Assembly (NCBI GenBank): GCA_946894095.1
Contig: OX335642.1
Span: forward strand, 24,005,021-24,069,020
Reading direction: 5' to 3'
Length of the DNA stretch: 64,000 nucleotides
Source: Incurvaria masculella
Lineage: Eukaryota > Arthropoda > Insecta > Lepidoptera > Incurvariidae
Part shown: one piece after another, positions 10,736 to 21,012 of the stretch
Layout of the letters: each line of letters opens with the position of its first letter
Position numbering within the stretch: position 1 is the stretch's first letter
The notes under the pieces: generated by a model
The model's database searches: none
Told to the model about the DNA's origin: nothing
What the model saw: the letters and a program-made list of their open reading frames with translations, nothing else
Translations under genes and position numbers: made by a program

Positions 10736-11362
10736 CTTTCCAAATAACCAAAAGGACGCTAAATAAAATTCTATCGAATTTTCTTGCTAGTTCTTATTAG
10801 CTGTGCTCAATTTATAAAATAGACAAATCCGAGTTCTATGTTGTATTAATAAATTATAAACTGTAATGTCCATATCATTTTTTTTTTATATTTTCAAAAT
10901 CAGATTCCTATGCTTCAACGTAAATGTCGTTGGATAACCTCAATTTAGTTAGATAGGTAACGGCTCCTTCCTCAATGGGTAACCGTAATGTCGTAAACAA
11001 AGTAGGTATGAAAGGAATGCTTTTCTGTAGGCGCATCATATTATTATGATAAGTCTCTACCAAAGAAATGGAACCAAATATTCTCCTATCGGCGAAAATT
11101 CACTAGGTATTTGGATTGTAAGCTCATTATCTGGATAGAATGTCGGTTACGTCAGATAACATATACCTAGTAACTGGCTTAGTTACGGTCGTTGCCCAAC
11201 GCGGCGAAATGGAATGAAAGAAATAGTTTGAAGTTTTTTTTTTGTGTCTGCTCTAAGATTACATTTGTGTATTATACTTATTTTCTATAGGATCGTAAAG
11301 CACGGATACGATTATAGAAAGCGGTTAGTATTAGATAGAATCCCGATATAATTCAGAAGTTT

Positions 11363-11725
11363 ATGGGCGCGGGGACTTGCCTTTTGTTCATGCATCACTT
11401 TCTTTCTCTATCTGAAATGATTAAGTGCATATTTCGTCACGAATACGAGCGGTCCCATGGTTCGGAATCCATTTTAAACTGCAGGACTACTTTCTGATGC
11501 TTTGGATGAAAACATGAAACGGCAATTAAAATGTCCGGGTTTTCCATCCAGTTCAATGTAGCCAACGAGAAAAAACCTCGAGAGAGAGGTTACTTTCTCT
11601 TTCAATGTAGCCCTGTGTGTTCTGGTGTGGCAAAAAAATCCTTCGGGAATGCGGTGTGTTGGGCTAATATCTTGACGGTGGGTTTGTTATTGGCCATCCA
11701 TGTCCATTTACATAATAAAAAAAAG
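11363..11725 (+). mobile_element. tRNA-derived SINE with an internal rearrangement
   Basis: The head (GGGCGCGGGGACTTGCC), the TTTCTTTCTC stretch and the ATGGTTCGGAATCC block lead to TTCAATGTAGCC. Near 11565-11605 a short repeat (GAGAAAAAACC...GGTTACTTTCTC) duplicates that block. The copy ends CCATCCATGTCCATTTACAT. A 91-codon open frame across it is only the SINE read through. Confidence 0.75.
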
Positions 11726-12269
11726 TCAGAACCAAAAACGACGAATCCCTTAGTCGGCTCTTACGACTTGCACGGGAAGCCGGAACCCACCCAGCACGAT
11801 CAATAATAACTTATTCAATGTAATCATTTCAAATTTGTAGTATGTATTGTTAGGTATTATCACAAATTAAATTCTTGAATCAGTTTCAATGATAATTGAT
11901 AATTATACAAATAAGAGCCGATTTTTCAATTCTTAGACAGTACTTATCGGACTGATAGTACAAATTCACGTTTGGCAAAAGACGGACGGACAGTCATTGC
12001 CGGAAATTTATATCTTCTATCACAATTATCTGACTATAATTTTACTAAATGCATATATTATAATATATCCATAAAACATATAGATTTACTATATCGGATG
12101 GATAAGCAGAATCGTAAATAAATCCGTTGAATAGTTATCTAGCTGTTTATCTGACTATTGAAAAATCAGGCCTAAAAATAAGTAATCGTTTAACCTATTT
12201 AATTTATCTTAAAGGTTTCAACATAATTCACATGAAACAAGCCCTCCAGGATCTAAAGGCGTTATCCTC

Positions 12270-12390
12270 ACTACTACTCCCTGTGAAAGAATCAAGCTGA
12301 TGCGGGGTCCACCACTTCTTCAGCGTGCCTTGAAGTCGGCGGGCTGCCAGCGACTGAACCGCCTCGGTTCAACCGCTTGCCCTGCGGCGC
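12270..12390 (+). repeat. Fragment of a GC-rich interspersed repeat (family G)
   Basis: GATGCGGGGTCCACCACTTC followed by GCGTGCCTTGAAGTCGGCGG matches 52378-52420 and, inverted, 61350-61385. The class is unknown. It may be LINE-derived. Confidence 0.5.
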
Positions 12391-12391
12391 G

Positions 12392-12436
12392 ATGAAAAAT
12401 TGTCCCTGATTTCCATCCGGCTCAATGTAAGGAATC
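12392..12436 (+). mobile_element. SINE scrap
   Basis: GCGATGAAAAATTGTCC through TTTCCATCCGGCTCAATGTA is an internal piece of the SINE lying immediately before a complete copy. Confidence 0.55.
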
Positions 12437-12461
12437 AAGGTTTATGCAGGGAAGGTGCAGG

Positions 12462-12889
12462 GAGCGGCTCGTAGCCTACGCTAGACTGGCCTAGCGTACC
12501 AGAGGTCTGGGTTCAATTCCGACATGCACCACTGTCTTTCTCTTTCCGAGTTTGATAAGTGCATTTCGTCACGAATGCGTTCTGCTCCATGGGTCGGAAT
12601 CCATGTTAAACTGTAGGTCTCCTACTAGGTGGTAGGGTTTAAGCCCGCCCGGGTTGGTACCGTTGCATTGGATGGAAAGATGTTCAAAGCGGCAATGAAA
12701 AACTGTCCGTGTTTTCCATCCAGTTCAATGTAGCCGTGCTCATAAAAGGGAAGGTCCTGGCATGGCACCTAATTCCTTCGAGAATGAGCCGCATAAAAAA
12801 GTTAAGGTTCGGAAATTCGTTCGTTGGGTATCATGGGTATCATGACGGTGGGTAGGGTCAAGCCATCCATTTATGTAGCCACATAAAAA
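12462..12889 (+). mobile_element. tRNA-derived SINE, full length; best reference copy
   Basis: The head GCGGCTCGTAGCCTACG resembles a tRNA 5' end and A-box region, and GGTCTGGGTTCAATTCC (about 12503-12519) resembles the B-box of an internal Pol III promoter. The body follows in order: TTTCTTTCTC stretch, GGGTCGGAATCC, GTAGGTCTCC, CCCGCCCGGGTTGGTACC, TTTCCATCCAGTTCAATGTA, GCTCATAAAAGGG, TTCCTTCGAGAATG, GCCATCCAT. It ends with an A-rich stretch. The tRNA parent cannot be named from this copy. It is probably transcribed by Pol III and moved by a LINE. Confidence 0.85.
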
Positions 12890-12899
12890 CACGCACATC

Positions 12900-13914
12900 G
12901 GATTTTTAAATATAAAAGTGACTCATTAAAACTCCTTTCTAAATCGCATTACATCACCGTTATTTTTTTTTTGTTTAATTATTCAATTATTTTAATAAAT
13001 TCCAACGGACCACAGTCTCAATATAAGGTCATTTGGGACCAGCACTGCGGCTACAATATTTCAATTGATATTAATTACTTCTAGATATTTTAATAAATGA
13101 AGGTCGCAGTGCGCTAAGGTCGCCGCGCAAGATTTGTATCGGGCCATATTGATTGCATGCCGGTCAAGTGTGCATTATGTCCCATATAAGGCTGCAAACG
13201 GACGAGTGAAAATATATGAGAAGTTAGATTGAAACGGAATTTGTGGTTTTTTTTGTTTGTCTTAATTAACCACATGAAAATGTAAAAGTTAGTACGTACT
13301 GAGTATAGGCAGGTACGGTCGATTACATTCAAATCTATGCACTTAATGGAGATGTTATCCCTAAGCCTCGAATTTGTCTGGAACAGTTTCACAGTAAAAG
13401 ACCGTAGCTACAAAGTTCTCAAAACTGGAAAAATATATTTTCAAAAACAAGGGGTTTTGGAATCGACGTTTCTGCCATATTTGTTTAGTTTGATGAAACG
13501 AATGTGTTGATCTAATAGTCGCTCTCTGTCTTTATATTTTTGTTAATTTATTTCATGTAATAAACTTTTGAATTGGAAAAAAAAAATTAAGTTAACAATT
13601 TATTTATTAATATTATTTTCTTTAGTGCTGGATATATTCTCTATTTATATTCTTATACTTAACATGGAGAATATTATCAGAGAGTTTATGTTTTTTGTGA
13701 AGGAATTTCTCGTGATTTTTTAATATGAATACTATTCATGGCCAAATCTGTAACTATAAAAAGTAGTGAAAAATACTAAAAGGAGTAATGGGGTCGATTT
13801 TAATAAAAACTTAAAACTGCATTACTTATTAGATTTTAGATAAAAATGATTTTTTTTTTATGAATTTTTTTTAGCTGTGATTCGAACTCGTTGAATTTTT
13901 GAAAGATTGGGATT
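12900..13914. other. Stretch with no recognised feature
   Basis: AT-rich sequence with poly-T and poly-A runs. A 92-codon minus frame at 13114-13392 has no motif. Confidence 0.35.
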
Positions 13915-14078
13915 AACCCTAGCACCTAGTAAGTAAGGAAGGTGACCTAAATTTGTACGTGACATCCAGCCTCAACGGCAGAAAACGGTCACAGAACCCA
14001 TCCGCGTTCAGAGTTGCTTCACCCAGCTTATCGAACCGCAAGGCGTGCGTCGTCACGCAACTCGGCTAACTTGGCTGA
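13915..14078 (-). mobile_element. SINE subfamily B, head half
   Basis: This differs from the main SINE in its 5' part: CCAGCCTCAACGG, AACGGTCACAGAACCC, GAGTTGCTTCACC, CGAACCGCAAGGCG. The same head is seen at 14700-14765, 33765-33872 and (plus) 20288-20380. Only the junction ACCCTAGCACCTAGTA is shared with the main type, so two heads are joined to one body in this genome. Confidence 0.65.
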
Positions 14079-14086
14079 CATTCAGT

Positions 14087-14228
14087 CAGCCGCTGACTGA
14101 ATGTAGCCGTGCTTACAACGGGAAGGTCTGGCATGGCACCTAATTCCTTCGGGAATGCGGCGTACTGGGTTAATATTATGACGGTGGGTGTGCAATGAGC
14201 CATCCGTGTCCAGCATGTAAAAAAATCC
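14087..14228 (+). mobile_element. SINE, 3' part
   Basis: TGAATGTAGCCGTGCTTAC, CATGGCACCTAATTCCTTC and GAGCCATCCGTGTCCAG mark the 3' third of the SINE. It lies tail-to-tail against the minus-strand head half that ends at 14078, so the pair is a rearranged composite. Confidence 0.7.
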
Positions 14229-14469
14229 TCATGCATGTGAAACATCTCATCGGAACTCTGCAAATAGAGTCAACACATACTTTGTCAGGTCACCTAGTAA
14301 ATCATGGACATGTTTATTACCTCCACATCTGTCAACATCATGCGAGGTCAATAGAGCTTAAAGTATTACTATCTAGGTTGTCCTCGTTATCACTGATAAA
14401 ATGTACACACTTTTATCTTTAATCGTTAAGAAAATTGTTTTCAAAATTTTTTTGTATGGGAACTACTAC

Positions 14470-14765
14470 ATGGGAACCAGGTGCCATGCCTGACCTTACT
14501 TATATTGCTCGGCTACATTGAACTGGATTTATTTGATGTAACTGGACATGGGCGGCTAAAACCACCTATTGGCAGGATATTAACCTAAAATCCTCCTTAT
14601 CGACAAAGACGGACAAATTGTATTCGCCGCTTCGGCCATCTTTCAATTCAACGCGATGTTAGCACCATGTATTAGCTATTAAGAAGAAAGGGAAGGCTAG
14701 CCTCGACGGTCGAAAACTGTCACCCATCCAGAACCTAACTGCGCCCAGAGTTGCTTCACCTCGCT
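14470..14765 (-). mobile_element. SINE subfamily B, rearranged
   Basis: It contains the CGGCTACATTGAACTGGA block, an internal re-start (GTAACTGGACATGGGCGG), the TTCGGCCATC block and the B-type head (CGTCACCCATCCAGAACC complement region). The block order suggests a nested or recombined copy. Confidence 0.6.
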
Positions 14766-14829
14766 TATCGAAGGGTTGACGTTGATTTTGATGTTTTGTC
14801 CTTACGTGCACTCGGCCTTAAGTGTATTT

Positions 14830-15670
14830 GAAATAGACTGGCGACATAAACGACCAATACAGAATTGGCCGGTTCTTTTGCATGCAACCTTGCGCCCACG
14901 AAATCATAATTTTGAAATTCATATACTCACTTCATAAAACAACTATTAAATAAAGCACTAAATTTTGTAACAGCATGCTATAAATCAATTCGTTATTGCA
15001 TATAATTTGTTTGAATGATCTTTTAATTGTTTAAGGCCCTGGTACTAGCCAAATCGCAAAGTTAGACGAGGCACCCCAAGTTAACTAACCAAGTCTGACG
15101 ATTATAAGTGTCATTCTTATAATATATGATTCCTTGTCTAGGAATTAACGTATTTTCGTTAATGTATGTTTCCTTTTTCTATACAAAATACATTGCGGAA
15201 TCGGTGTCCATTTCCTAACTTTTTTGACTAAATGTAGAAATCTAAAAGCAAATGGATTTTTTTGTTTATGCATATATGCTGTTTTTGCTTATATCTAGAA
15301 ATCTAATTGCTTTCAGATTTCTATGAGAAAAATCTACTTTTTTATTTTTATTATTATTTAAATAAATGATGGAATCAAAAAATATTAACAATCCATTATC
15401 AGTCTGGAGTTCTTTTTGGATTTGCTTAAGCGTTTCACTACATATTATTACATTTGTTAAAAAGTGCATTTGTATGGCGCGAGTAGTTGGCTAGTCCTAG
15501 CGCCTTTTTATTGTCTGTCTCATTGACGTCCATTTTCTTATTATGTATAATCAGCGGGTATGTACCGAGAACTTCTACTTACTTAAAATCTGTGTATTTT
15601 AGGGTTGCGTCCCTCAAAAAAAGGAGCCCATATAGGCTCACTTTGTTGCTCCTCTGTCTGTCTGTTTGGC
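14830..15670. other. Stretch with no recognised feature
   Basis: AT-rich. Short frames near 15266-15469 (minus) and 15487-15765 (plus) show no motif, and the second runs into a hairpin element. Confidence 0.35.
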
Positions 15671-15671
15671 A

Positions 15672-15820
15672 TGACACCTTTCTTACGCCCGGTTCCACCA
15701 CCTCCAGCTACAAAAATCCCAAAGTTATCTTTCGGTTACATCATACAAATATGCAATGTAGCTGAAAGATAACTATCGGATTCCAGGTAACTGGAGGTGG
15801 TGAAAATAGGGGTTAGTGAA
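15672..15820. mobile_element. Imperfect hairpin element (MITE-like), family 5
   Basis: TTCCACCACCTCCAGCTAC and CAAAGTTATCTTTCGG on the left are mirrored by GAAAGATAACTATCGG and TAACTGGAGGTGGTGAAA on the right, with a loop near 15745-15755. It is a single copy in this window. Confidence 0.55.
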
Positions 15821-15854
15821 ATGTGGAAGTATTAGTTTTAAATTCATATTAAAT

Positions 15855-16215
15855 TGTTAGGTCTATGCGACAGGTAAGTCACTAGAGCAAAAAGTGTACA
15901 CCAGATTACCAGGATTACCTTGTGATTTCCAGATTCCCAAGGACTAACAAAGATTCCTGGAGATTTCAAAGATTCTTAAAGGACTACAAAAGATTCCTAA
16001 GGGATTACCAAAGATTTTCAGGATTACCAAATATTTCTAGGATTCCCAAAGATTCTGGGATTTCGTAAGATTTCTAAGGACTTCCAAAGATTCCTAGAGA
16101 CTACCAAAGATTCCCGGGATTGTTAAAGCACTGCGAACAAATTCTTGAGATTTACAAAGATTTCCAGATTCCTCGGATTCCCACTATTACCTTAGATAAT
16201 CAAACAATTGTACAC
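15855..16215. repeat. Degenerate minisatellite of AAAGATTCC units
   Basis: After a shared leader (AGAGCAAAAAGTGTACACC, GATTACCAGGATTACC), units close to AAAGATTCCTAGGGATT recur about every 15-25 bases with many changes. The same leader and units appear at 44195-44400, so the array moved as part of a larger repeat. Confidence 0.7.
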
Positions 16216-16679
16216 CAGACTTCCTAAGTGACTGACCACTTGGGTCTGTGGCCCTTTGGAGCTGTAAAAAAAATAAACTTCTAATCAACGCGTTAAAAAC
16301 ATGCGGCCGCATATTTTGACATTTGCAAATAAATCAAAACCTATAGTTCCTGTTGACCTAGAATCATGAAATAAGGCAAGAAGCAAGGTCTCAATGTACA
16401 AAGTCAATGAAAAATCTGAAAATCGTTAATATGTAGGTATCTAAGATTAAAACATTTGGCGATCACATATGTAAAGGTAAGTTACATTTACAGTTGAATT
16501 TGTACGGACCCTTCTCGGTGCGCGAGCTAGATTCGTACTTGACCGATCTTTGCATAGCGATCCTTTTTAAAGTAATTTCAAACATTTATATACTCGGCAA
16601 GTTCCTTATGAAGAGTTCACGTGTTGGTGTGCAACCTTACATTGTTTTATGAAATAGGAACTTTAGGGAATTAGGAAAG

Positions 16680-16945
16680 TTCCGAACAGGATAGAAACCA
16701 CGAAAAAGTTTTTATTGGCGCTTCGACCCTTCTCCTTCTTTTATCCAATATCCAATACCATCGACGTACAGAAAGAAAATTAATATTTTATTATTTATCT
16801 AGTTTTAGATTATATCAATGGATGGTACAGACCCGGGCGAGGTGACCCTAACACCTGGTAAGTAGGGTTCAGGTTCACATGGGTTCCGAACCCTAAGCAA
16901 TAAAATGCACATTTCAATCTCAGATAAGATAGAAAGTGATGGTAA
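16680..16945 (-). mobile_element. tRNA-derived SINE with a small internal insertion
   Basis: GGATAGAAACCACG, GCTTCGACC, CCCGGGCGAGGTGACCC, CACATGGGTTCCGAACCC and AGAAAGTGATGG are SINE blocks on the minus strand. About 60 bp of foreign AT-rich sequence (16757-16817) is flanked by copies of ATCCAATA/ATGGATGGT-like sequence. Confidence 0.6.
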
Positions 16946-17145
16946 TTCTAAGTTTTGAATCAGCTATCTATGACACAAGGGACTACAGACAATAGTTTAC
17001 ATTTTGACCTTGTCTGCCGGAAATGTTTGCATAGGAAAAACTGCTTAGTATGTATCTCTGTGGAACAGGCCTTGTAATGCAAATACGTTTATCAGTTCAA
17101 TTGAAGGTGGAGGCTTTTGAGGACTTATTCTGTAGGTTCAGGACC

Positions 17146-17345
17146 AATGAGCAAGGAATACCGACAGTAGCAACCGAAAATCGTTTGTAGGGGGCGCGGC
17201 GTGCGTAGATACTTTTACAACGCACATACGATGTTTCGCGTCCGGATTTTAGTTAGAAGTTAGAACTTTTCTACAAACTCCTGGTTACGCTGCCGCCATG
17301 CGATTGAGTTCGATCGCCTCTCCCGTCCTTTCATGCTCGCTTTTC
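17146..17345. mobile_element. MITE-like family 3, most complete copy
   Basis: The left end GAGCAAGGAATACCGACAG.AGCAACCGAAA is an imperfect complement of the right end TTCGATCGCCTCTCCCGTCC...CATGCTC. The interior holds GGTTACGCTGCCGCCATGCG, also found at 53780-53800. Fragments of this family are scattered through the window. Confidence 0.5.
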
Positions 17346-17349
17346 AGGG

Positions 17350-18120
17350 CTCACATCTTTGGAACTAAAAAGATTCCAACGAATTAAGAACGTCCTTCTT
17401 TTTTTTAAGGCAGTTAAAAATTAAGAGAGGTGGGCAAATTAAAATATTTTAATATCCTATTATTTACAATAAAATTATCAGTAAAAATCAGTTACAAATT
17501 ATCTCACATAAATCATGCTTGATCACACTTTTTCATATTACAGACTAAAGGATAGTACCAAGTATTAAAATACACAAATTAAAGATACCTCATCGACTTA
17601 AACACTAATAATCACATCAAATTCTTAAGCGAAAAAGGAAATTTTTAAATATCGTAGCTGTTGTCGACAACAACAATAGCAAGTACGTAACTTCACGGAC
17701 ATGAAAACCTATAAATTAACTATGACATGGCTTCGACTGACTTAAATAGGTTTAAATTAGTACATACTAAAGCAACATTCATACTACACGCCATTCACTG
17801 GACTTCACTGGCGCCTAATAAGGGCTATTTTATGCATCTATGTAAACTTGACATGTCAATTAATATAAAATACTGCCCAGCAGTTTGTTGATACAATATT
17901 GGGGGGCGACGACACGGGGCGCCTGAAGTCCAGTTTTCCGAGACTACGCACAGACGTCGAATTTTGCATTCCGGTATTTTGTGCTCACAAACTCGCATCT
18001 ACGCAGAAAACTCAAGCGCAATAAATTACAATAAATATTCGATTCCTATTATAGAACGGCACGGGCCGTCGGCCGCGCTTTCTTGCCGATTAGAAAGGCG
18101 ATGGTCACGCGCCGTGGACC
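17350..18120. other. Stretch downstream of the LARP6 gene, nothing recognised
   Basis: This AT-rich region probably holds the 3' untranslated region of the LARP6-like gene on the minus strand, but I could not find a convincing AATAAA on that strand close to the stop codon. No other gene was seen. Confidence 0.35.
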
Positions 18121-18302
18121 ATGCACTCTCTAGCGAATGTAGCGCCAGGTCTTAGACCCTGGATGTACCTCTAGAGAGGGCAACGCTGGACCGCATTCCT
18201 GATGGGACTCACAGGAAGAGCGCTCTTATGAAGAGCAGCGGCTGTTTCCGGATCCTAGACTCTCACTAGCGCAAGTACAGCGCTGCATCCTAGATCTCAT
18301 TA
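18120..18302 (-). repeat. Two degenerate copies of the LARP6 coding end
   Basis: On the minus strand, 18263-18298 reads as an I.DAALYLR-stop-like copy and 18124-18162 as a DLALHS-like copy of the last residues of the LARP6 gene (ISDLALYSR, stop at 18446-18448). All three share the core GCGCTGTAC or GCGCTACAT and the TAG. They lie about 150-330 bp beyond the true stop. Confidence 0.6.
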
Positions 18303-18445
18303 AATAGAGTATTACCACTAGTAAGAGTCTAGTCTTAACCCAGAAGTATTATCACTAAAATTAATTCTCTCGAACACCTTCGCTTGAACCCGCAAAGTAT
18401 TTTCACTCCCGCGAGTTTTATAAAGTTAGATACATGAAGTAATCT

Positions 18446-19669
18446 CTAGCGCGAGTACAGCGCCAGGTCCGAGATCCTGCGTTGCCGCGACGCCGCGTGG
18501 AAGCCGCGCGTCCCGTCCGGCACCAGCGGCGTGCGGGGCGGCTCCACCCACCGCGGGGCGCACGACGAGAACCTCCGAACGCCGCACTCGGAGCCGGAGA
18601 GGGAACACCCGGACAGACGCCGGGACAGGTACCCCTCCGAGCTCCCCGTGCTCGCCTGAGACGCGCGCCGAGATCCACAGAAGAAGCTCACACCCGAATC
18701 CGAGGAGTGACTGCAGTTCGACGGCCGCCGCGGCACCCAGCTCTGGATCTCCGGGGACCTCGGAGCGAAATACCCGCTCGAGTTGCGACGGAACTGCGCG
18801 CGGGCGTCGTACGGCCTGTACTCGTACTCCTGCTCGGAACCGCTGCAGCAGGAGGAGTACTCGCAGTCGTGGCGCCTCACCGGGCGGCGCGCCGGCGTCT
18901 TACGCTTGGGCTCGCGGGGAACGCCGTTCAGCTCGTACACCCGCATCCCCTCGTCCTCCGGACTCTGGAGTCGCATCGCCTCGCGCGCCGACTCTGACTC
19001 GGTGAACTCCACTAGAGCGCACACGCTGCCGGCGAGCGAGGGGTTCTTGTTGAGGAACTGCCGCACGTCGGCCGGAACCGGGTTGCCCGGGCGCAGCACA
19101 CGCACGAGGGCTATCTCGCCGCACCCGGCGAAGAGACGTGACACGGCCTCGACCGACGGCTTCTCCACGGGCATTCGAACTGCGACGACCGTCCGGGAGG
19201 GGGTAGTCTCGTCGTAGGCCGGCAGAGGGTCCGTCCGCCGGAGTTTGGTTCCGAGATCGTTGATCTGCAGTCTCGTCGAGCGTTTCAAGGCCTCCGCGAC
19301 GACTCGCCAGTCCTTCGTGAGGTGTTTCACCCGCTTGAAGCTCGAGATCAGCTTGAGGGAGACGTATCCTTCCTTGTTCCTCTTCACGTGCTTGAGCAGG
19401 AAGGCGTCCTTGGTTATGTTCGCATCGGAGAAGTAGAACTCGACTTGGGCGACGATCCTCTCGGCGAGTTCGTCGTCCGGGGGCGCGTACGGTTGCTCCT
19501 GCGCGTCCGCGGCGACCTCGCAGCCGGAGTCCTTGCCGCCGCCGGAGCCGGCGTCCGAGCCGGAGTCGCTGAGGTCGGCCATGTGGGCCGGGTCGTCGAG
19601 GGAGGCCCCGCGGGGCAGGTCCACTCCCTCGTCGAGTTCCGCGTGCGCGGGGGGAGCGCTCCCCTCCAT
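18446..19669 (-). CDS. larp6: La-related protein 6 (LARP6-like) RNA-binding protein
   Basis: Single-exon frame of 407 codons from ATG 19669-19667 to TAG 18448-18446. The order of domains is that of LARP6. An acidic Ser/Gly-rich N-terminus comes first. The La motif follows (about residues 70-148, with Q75, F78-Y79-F80, D82 and LLKHVKRNKEGYVSL). Next is an RRM (about 158-231) with the long internal insert typical of the family, then an Arg/Ser-rich tail. A short SUZ-C-like motif near 378-396 reads RTPLVPDGTRGFH. Family members bind structured RNAs and act in translation or mRNA localisation; the fly homologue is achilles. This start is preferred over an in-frame ATG 74 codons upstream (19891), because a TATA-like box lies between them and the extension is low-complexity. 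The ATG context is GAC ATG G. GC content and CpG are far above the surroundings. Long frames on the other strand are shadows. Confidence 0.88.
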   Translation of the reverse strand: MEGSAPPAHAELDEGVDLPRGASLDDPAHMADLSDSGSDAGSGGGKDSGCEVAADAQEQPYAPPDDELAERIVAQVEFYFSDANITKDAFLLKHVKRNKEGYVSLKLISSFKRVKHLTKDWRVVAEALKRSTRLQINDLGTKLRRTDPLPAYDETTPSRTVVAVRMPVEKPSVEAVSRLFAGCGEIALVRVLRPGNPVPADVRQFLNKNPSLAGSVCALVEFTESESAREAMRLQSPEDEGMRVYELNGVPREPKRKTPARRPVRRHDCEYSSCCSGSEQEYEYRPYDARAQFRRNSSGYFAPRSPEIQSWVPRRPSNCSHSSDSGVSFFCGSRRASQASTGSSEGYLSRRLSGCSLSGSECGVRRFSSCAPRWVEPPRTPLVPDGTRGFHAASRQRRISDLALYSR

Positions 19670-19737
19670 GTCTGTGCGCGGTCGCGTGTCGCGTGGCGGC
19701 GCGTGGTGGCGGACTGTGGCGCGCGCGGCTCGCGGCG

Positions 19738-19748
19738 GGTATATATCG
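19738..19748 (-). promoter_or_regulatory. TATA-like box of the LARP6 gene
   Basis: ATATATA on the minus strand lies about 70 bases before the chosen ATG, in an otherwise very GC-rich island. If used, transcription would begin near 19710 and leave a 5' leader of about 40-50 nt. The function is inferred from position only. Confidence 0.4.
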
Positions 19749-20287
19749 GATCGCGGGGGAGGGCGTCGGCGCGGGGAGGTAGAAAGGTCCGCGGCTGCGC
19801 GAGCTCGGAAGTGCACCGCGCCGCGCCGCACCGCCGCCGCCGCCGCGACCGGACGGAGGCACCGCGGAGCGGACGCGGTTGCATCACGCAACGCTCGAGA
19901 TGTCGCGCTAAAGAAATGCGATGTCCGTTCTAATTTATTCGGAATTGAATGTAGTTTAGTCGCCTCTTTGTTTTATTGTGCGAACGATGCAATTTCAATA
20001 AAGCTGGCATACTCGTTTCTGTCGTGTTGAGATTTATTCATAACGTAATATTAAGTAATCAAACCATCGCTCGATGAAGTAATTAGAATCCGATAATATC
20101 CATGATTTTTTTTGGCATTCGATCCAGGTATGTATGGTTCTAACTTTTCCTCTAAAGCCAATCAAAGACAGCGTTCGTGCATACACATATTAGAGCCAAA
20201 ATCACCATTACCAAGCGGTAAAATGCATTAGCTCGTTTATAAGTACCTTTATTTTATAAGAAGATAAAAGATAATACCAATATCCAA

Positions 20288-20650
20288 TAAGCGACGCCTT
20301 GCGACTTGATAAACTGGGTGAAGAATATCTGAGCGCGGTTGGGTTCTCGATGGGTGACCATGTTAACCGTTGAGGCTGAATGTGGTTCGGAATCCACGTT
20401 AAGCTGTAGGTCCCCTTGATTAGTTACTAGGCGGTAGGGTTAATTCCGCCCGCGTTGACACCATCGCATTGAATGAACGATGGTCGAAGCGCTTGTGATA
20501 TTTTTTCCGGGTTTTCCATCCAGTTCAATGTAGCCGTTAATAAGGTAGTTACGGGCGTGACACCTTGTTTCCATATGGTGTGTTGGGATAATATCATGGT
20601 GGTCGGTTTGGAAATAGGTATTCATGTCGAGGTAGATAAAAAATATATTT
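20288..20650 (+). mobile_element. SINE subfamily B, nearly full length
   Basis: The head AAGCGACGCCTTGCGACTTG, GAATATCTGAGCGCGGTT, GGGTGACCATGTTAACCG differs from the main SINE. The body (GGTTCGGAATCCACG, GTAGGTCCCC, AGGCGGTAGGGTTAA, TTTCCATCCAGTTCAATG) is shared. It ends in an A/T-rich tail after TATTCATGTCGAGGTAG. It is the clearest subfamily B copy here. Confidence 0.75.
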
Positions 20651-20679
20651 AAAAATCTATTTCACAATCTAATAAATAT

Positions 20680-21012
20680 TATAAAGGGGAAAGTTTGTAA
20701 TAATGGATGGATGGATGGATGGATGTTTGTTACTCTTTCACGTAAAAACTACTGAATGGATTTTAATGAAACTTTACAATAATGTAGCTTATACATCAGA
20801 ATAACACATAGGCTACAATTTATAAAGATATTGTGCCCATGGGCTTTAGAACTTTCACGGGGCTGCGAAAACGATGCCGGCAGCGCTACTTCACACCAGG
20901 GGGAGCGGGGCCGGGGGCGGCGGCGGGAGCGGCGGCGGGGGCGGGGCGGGCGGTGCGACGCCCGGCGGGGGAGGGGGGGGGAGTACGGTTTGGTATTTCC
21001 CGCAACTTTAGG
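20680..21012 (+). repeat. Repeat family H with GGC-rich block, plus copy
   Basis: After (ATGG)n (20704-20724) come CTTTCACGTAAAAACTACTG, TAACACATAGGCTACAATTT, ATTGTGCCCATGGGCTTTAG, CTTTCACGGGGCTGCGAAAA and a block of GGGGCGG/GGCGGG units. The same order occurs inverted at 59417-59675. Glycine/alanine/arginine-rich frames across it are products of the GC block. Confidence 0.75.

Noticed and set aside
12462..12530. SINE heads as tRNA genes
   Set aside because: A- and B-box-like sequences are present in many copies, but acceptor and anticodon stems do not fold, and a constant SINE body follows.
19670..19891. Start of LARP6 at the upstream in-frame ATG
   Set aside because: The extension is Arg/Ala-rich low-complexity sequence and contains a TATA-like box about 70 bases before the preferred ATG.
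18426..20030. Several 60-320-codon frames on both strands over the LARP6 locus
   Set aside because: They are GC-driven shadows. Only the minus frame with La motif, RRM and SUZ-C-like motif has recognisable protein content.
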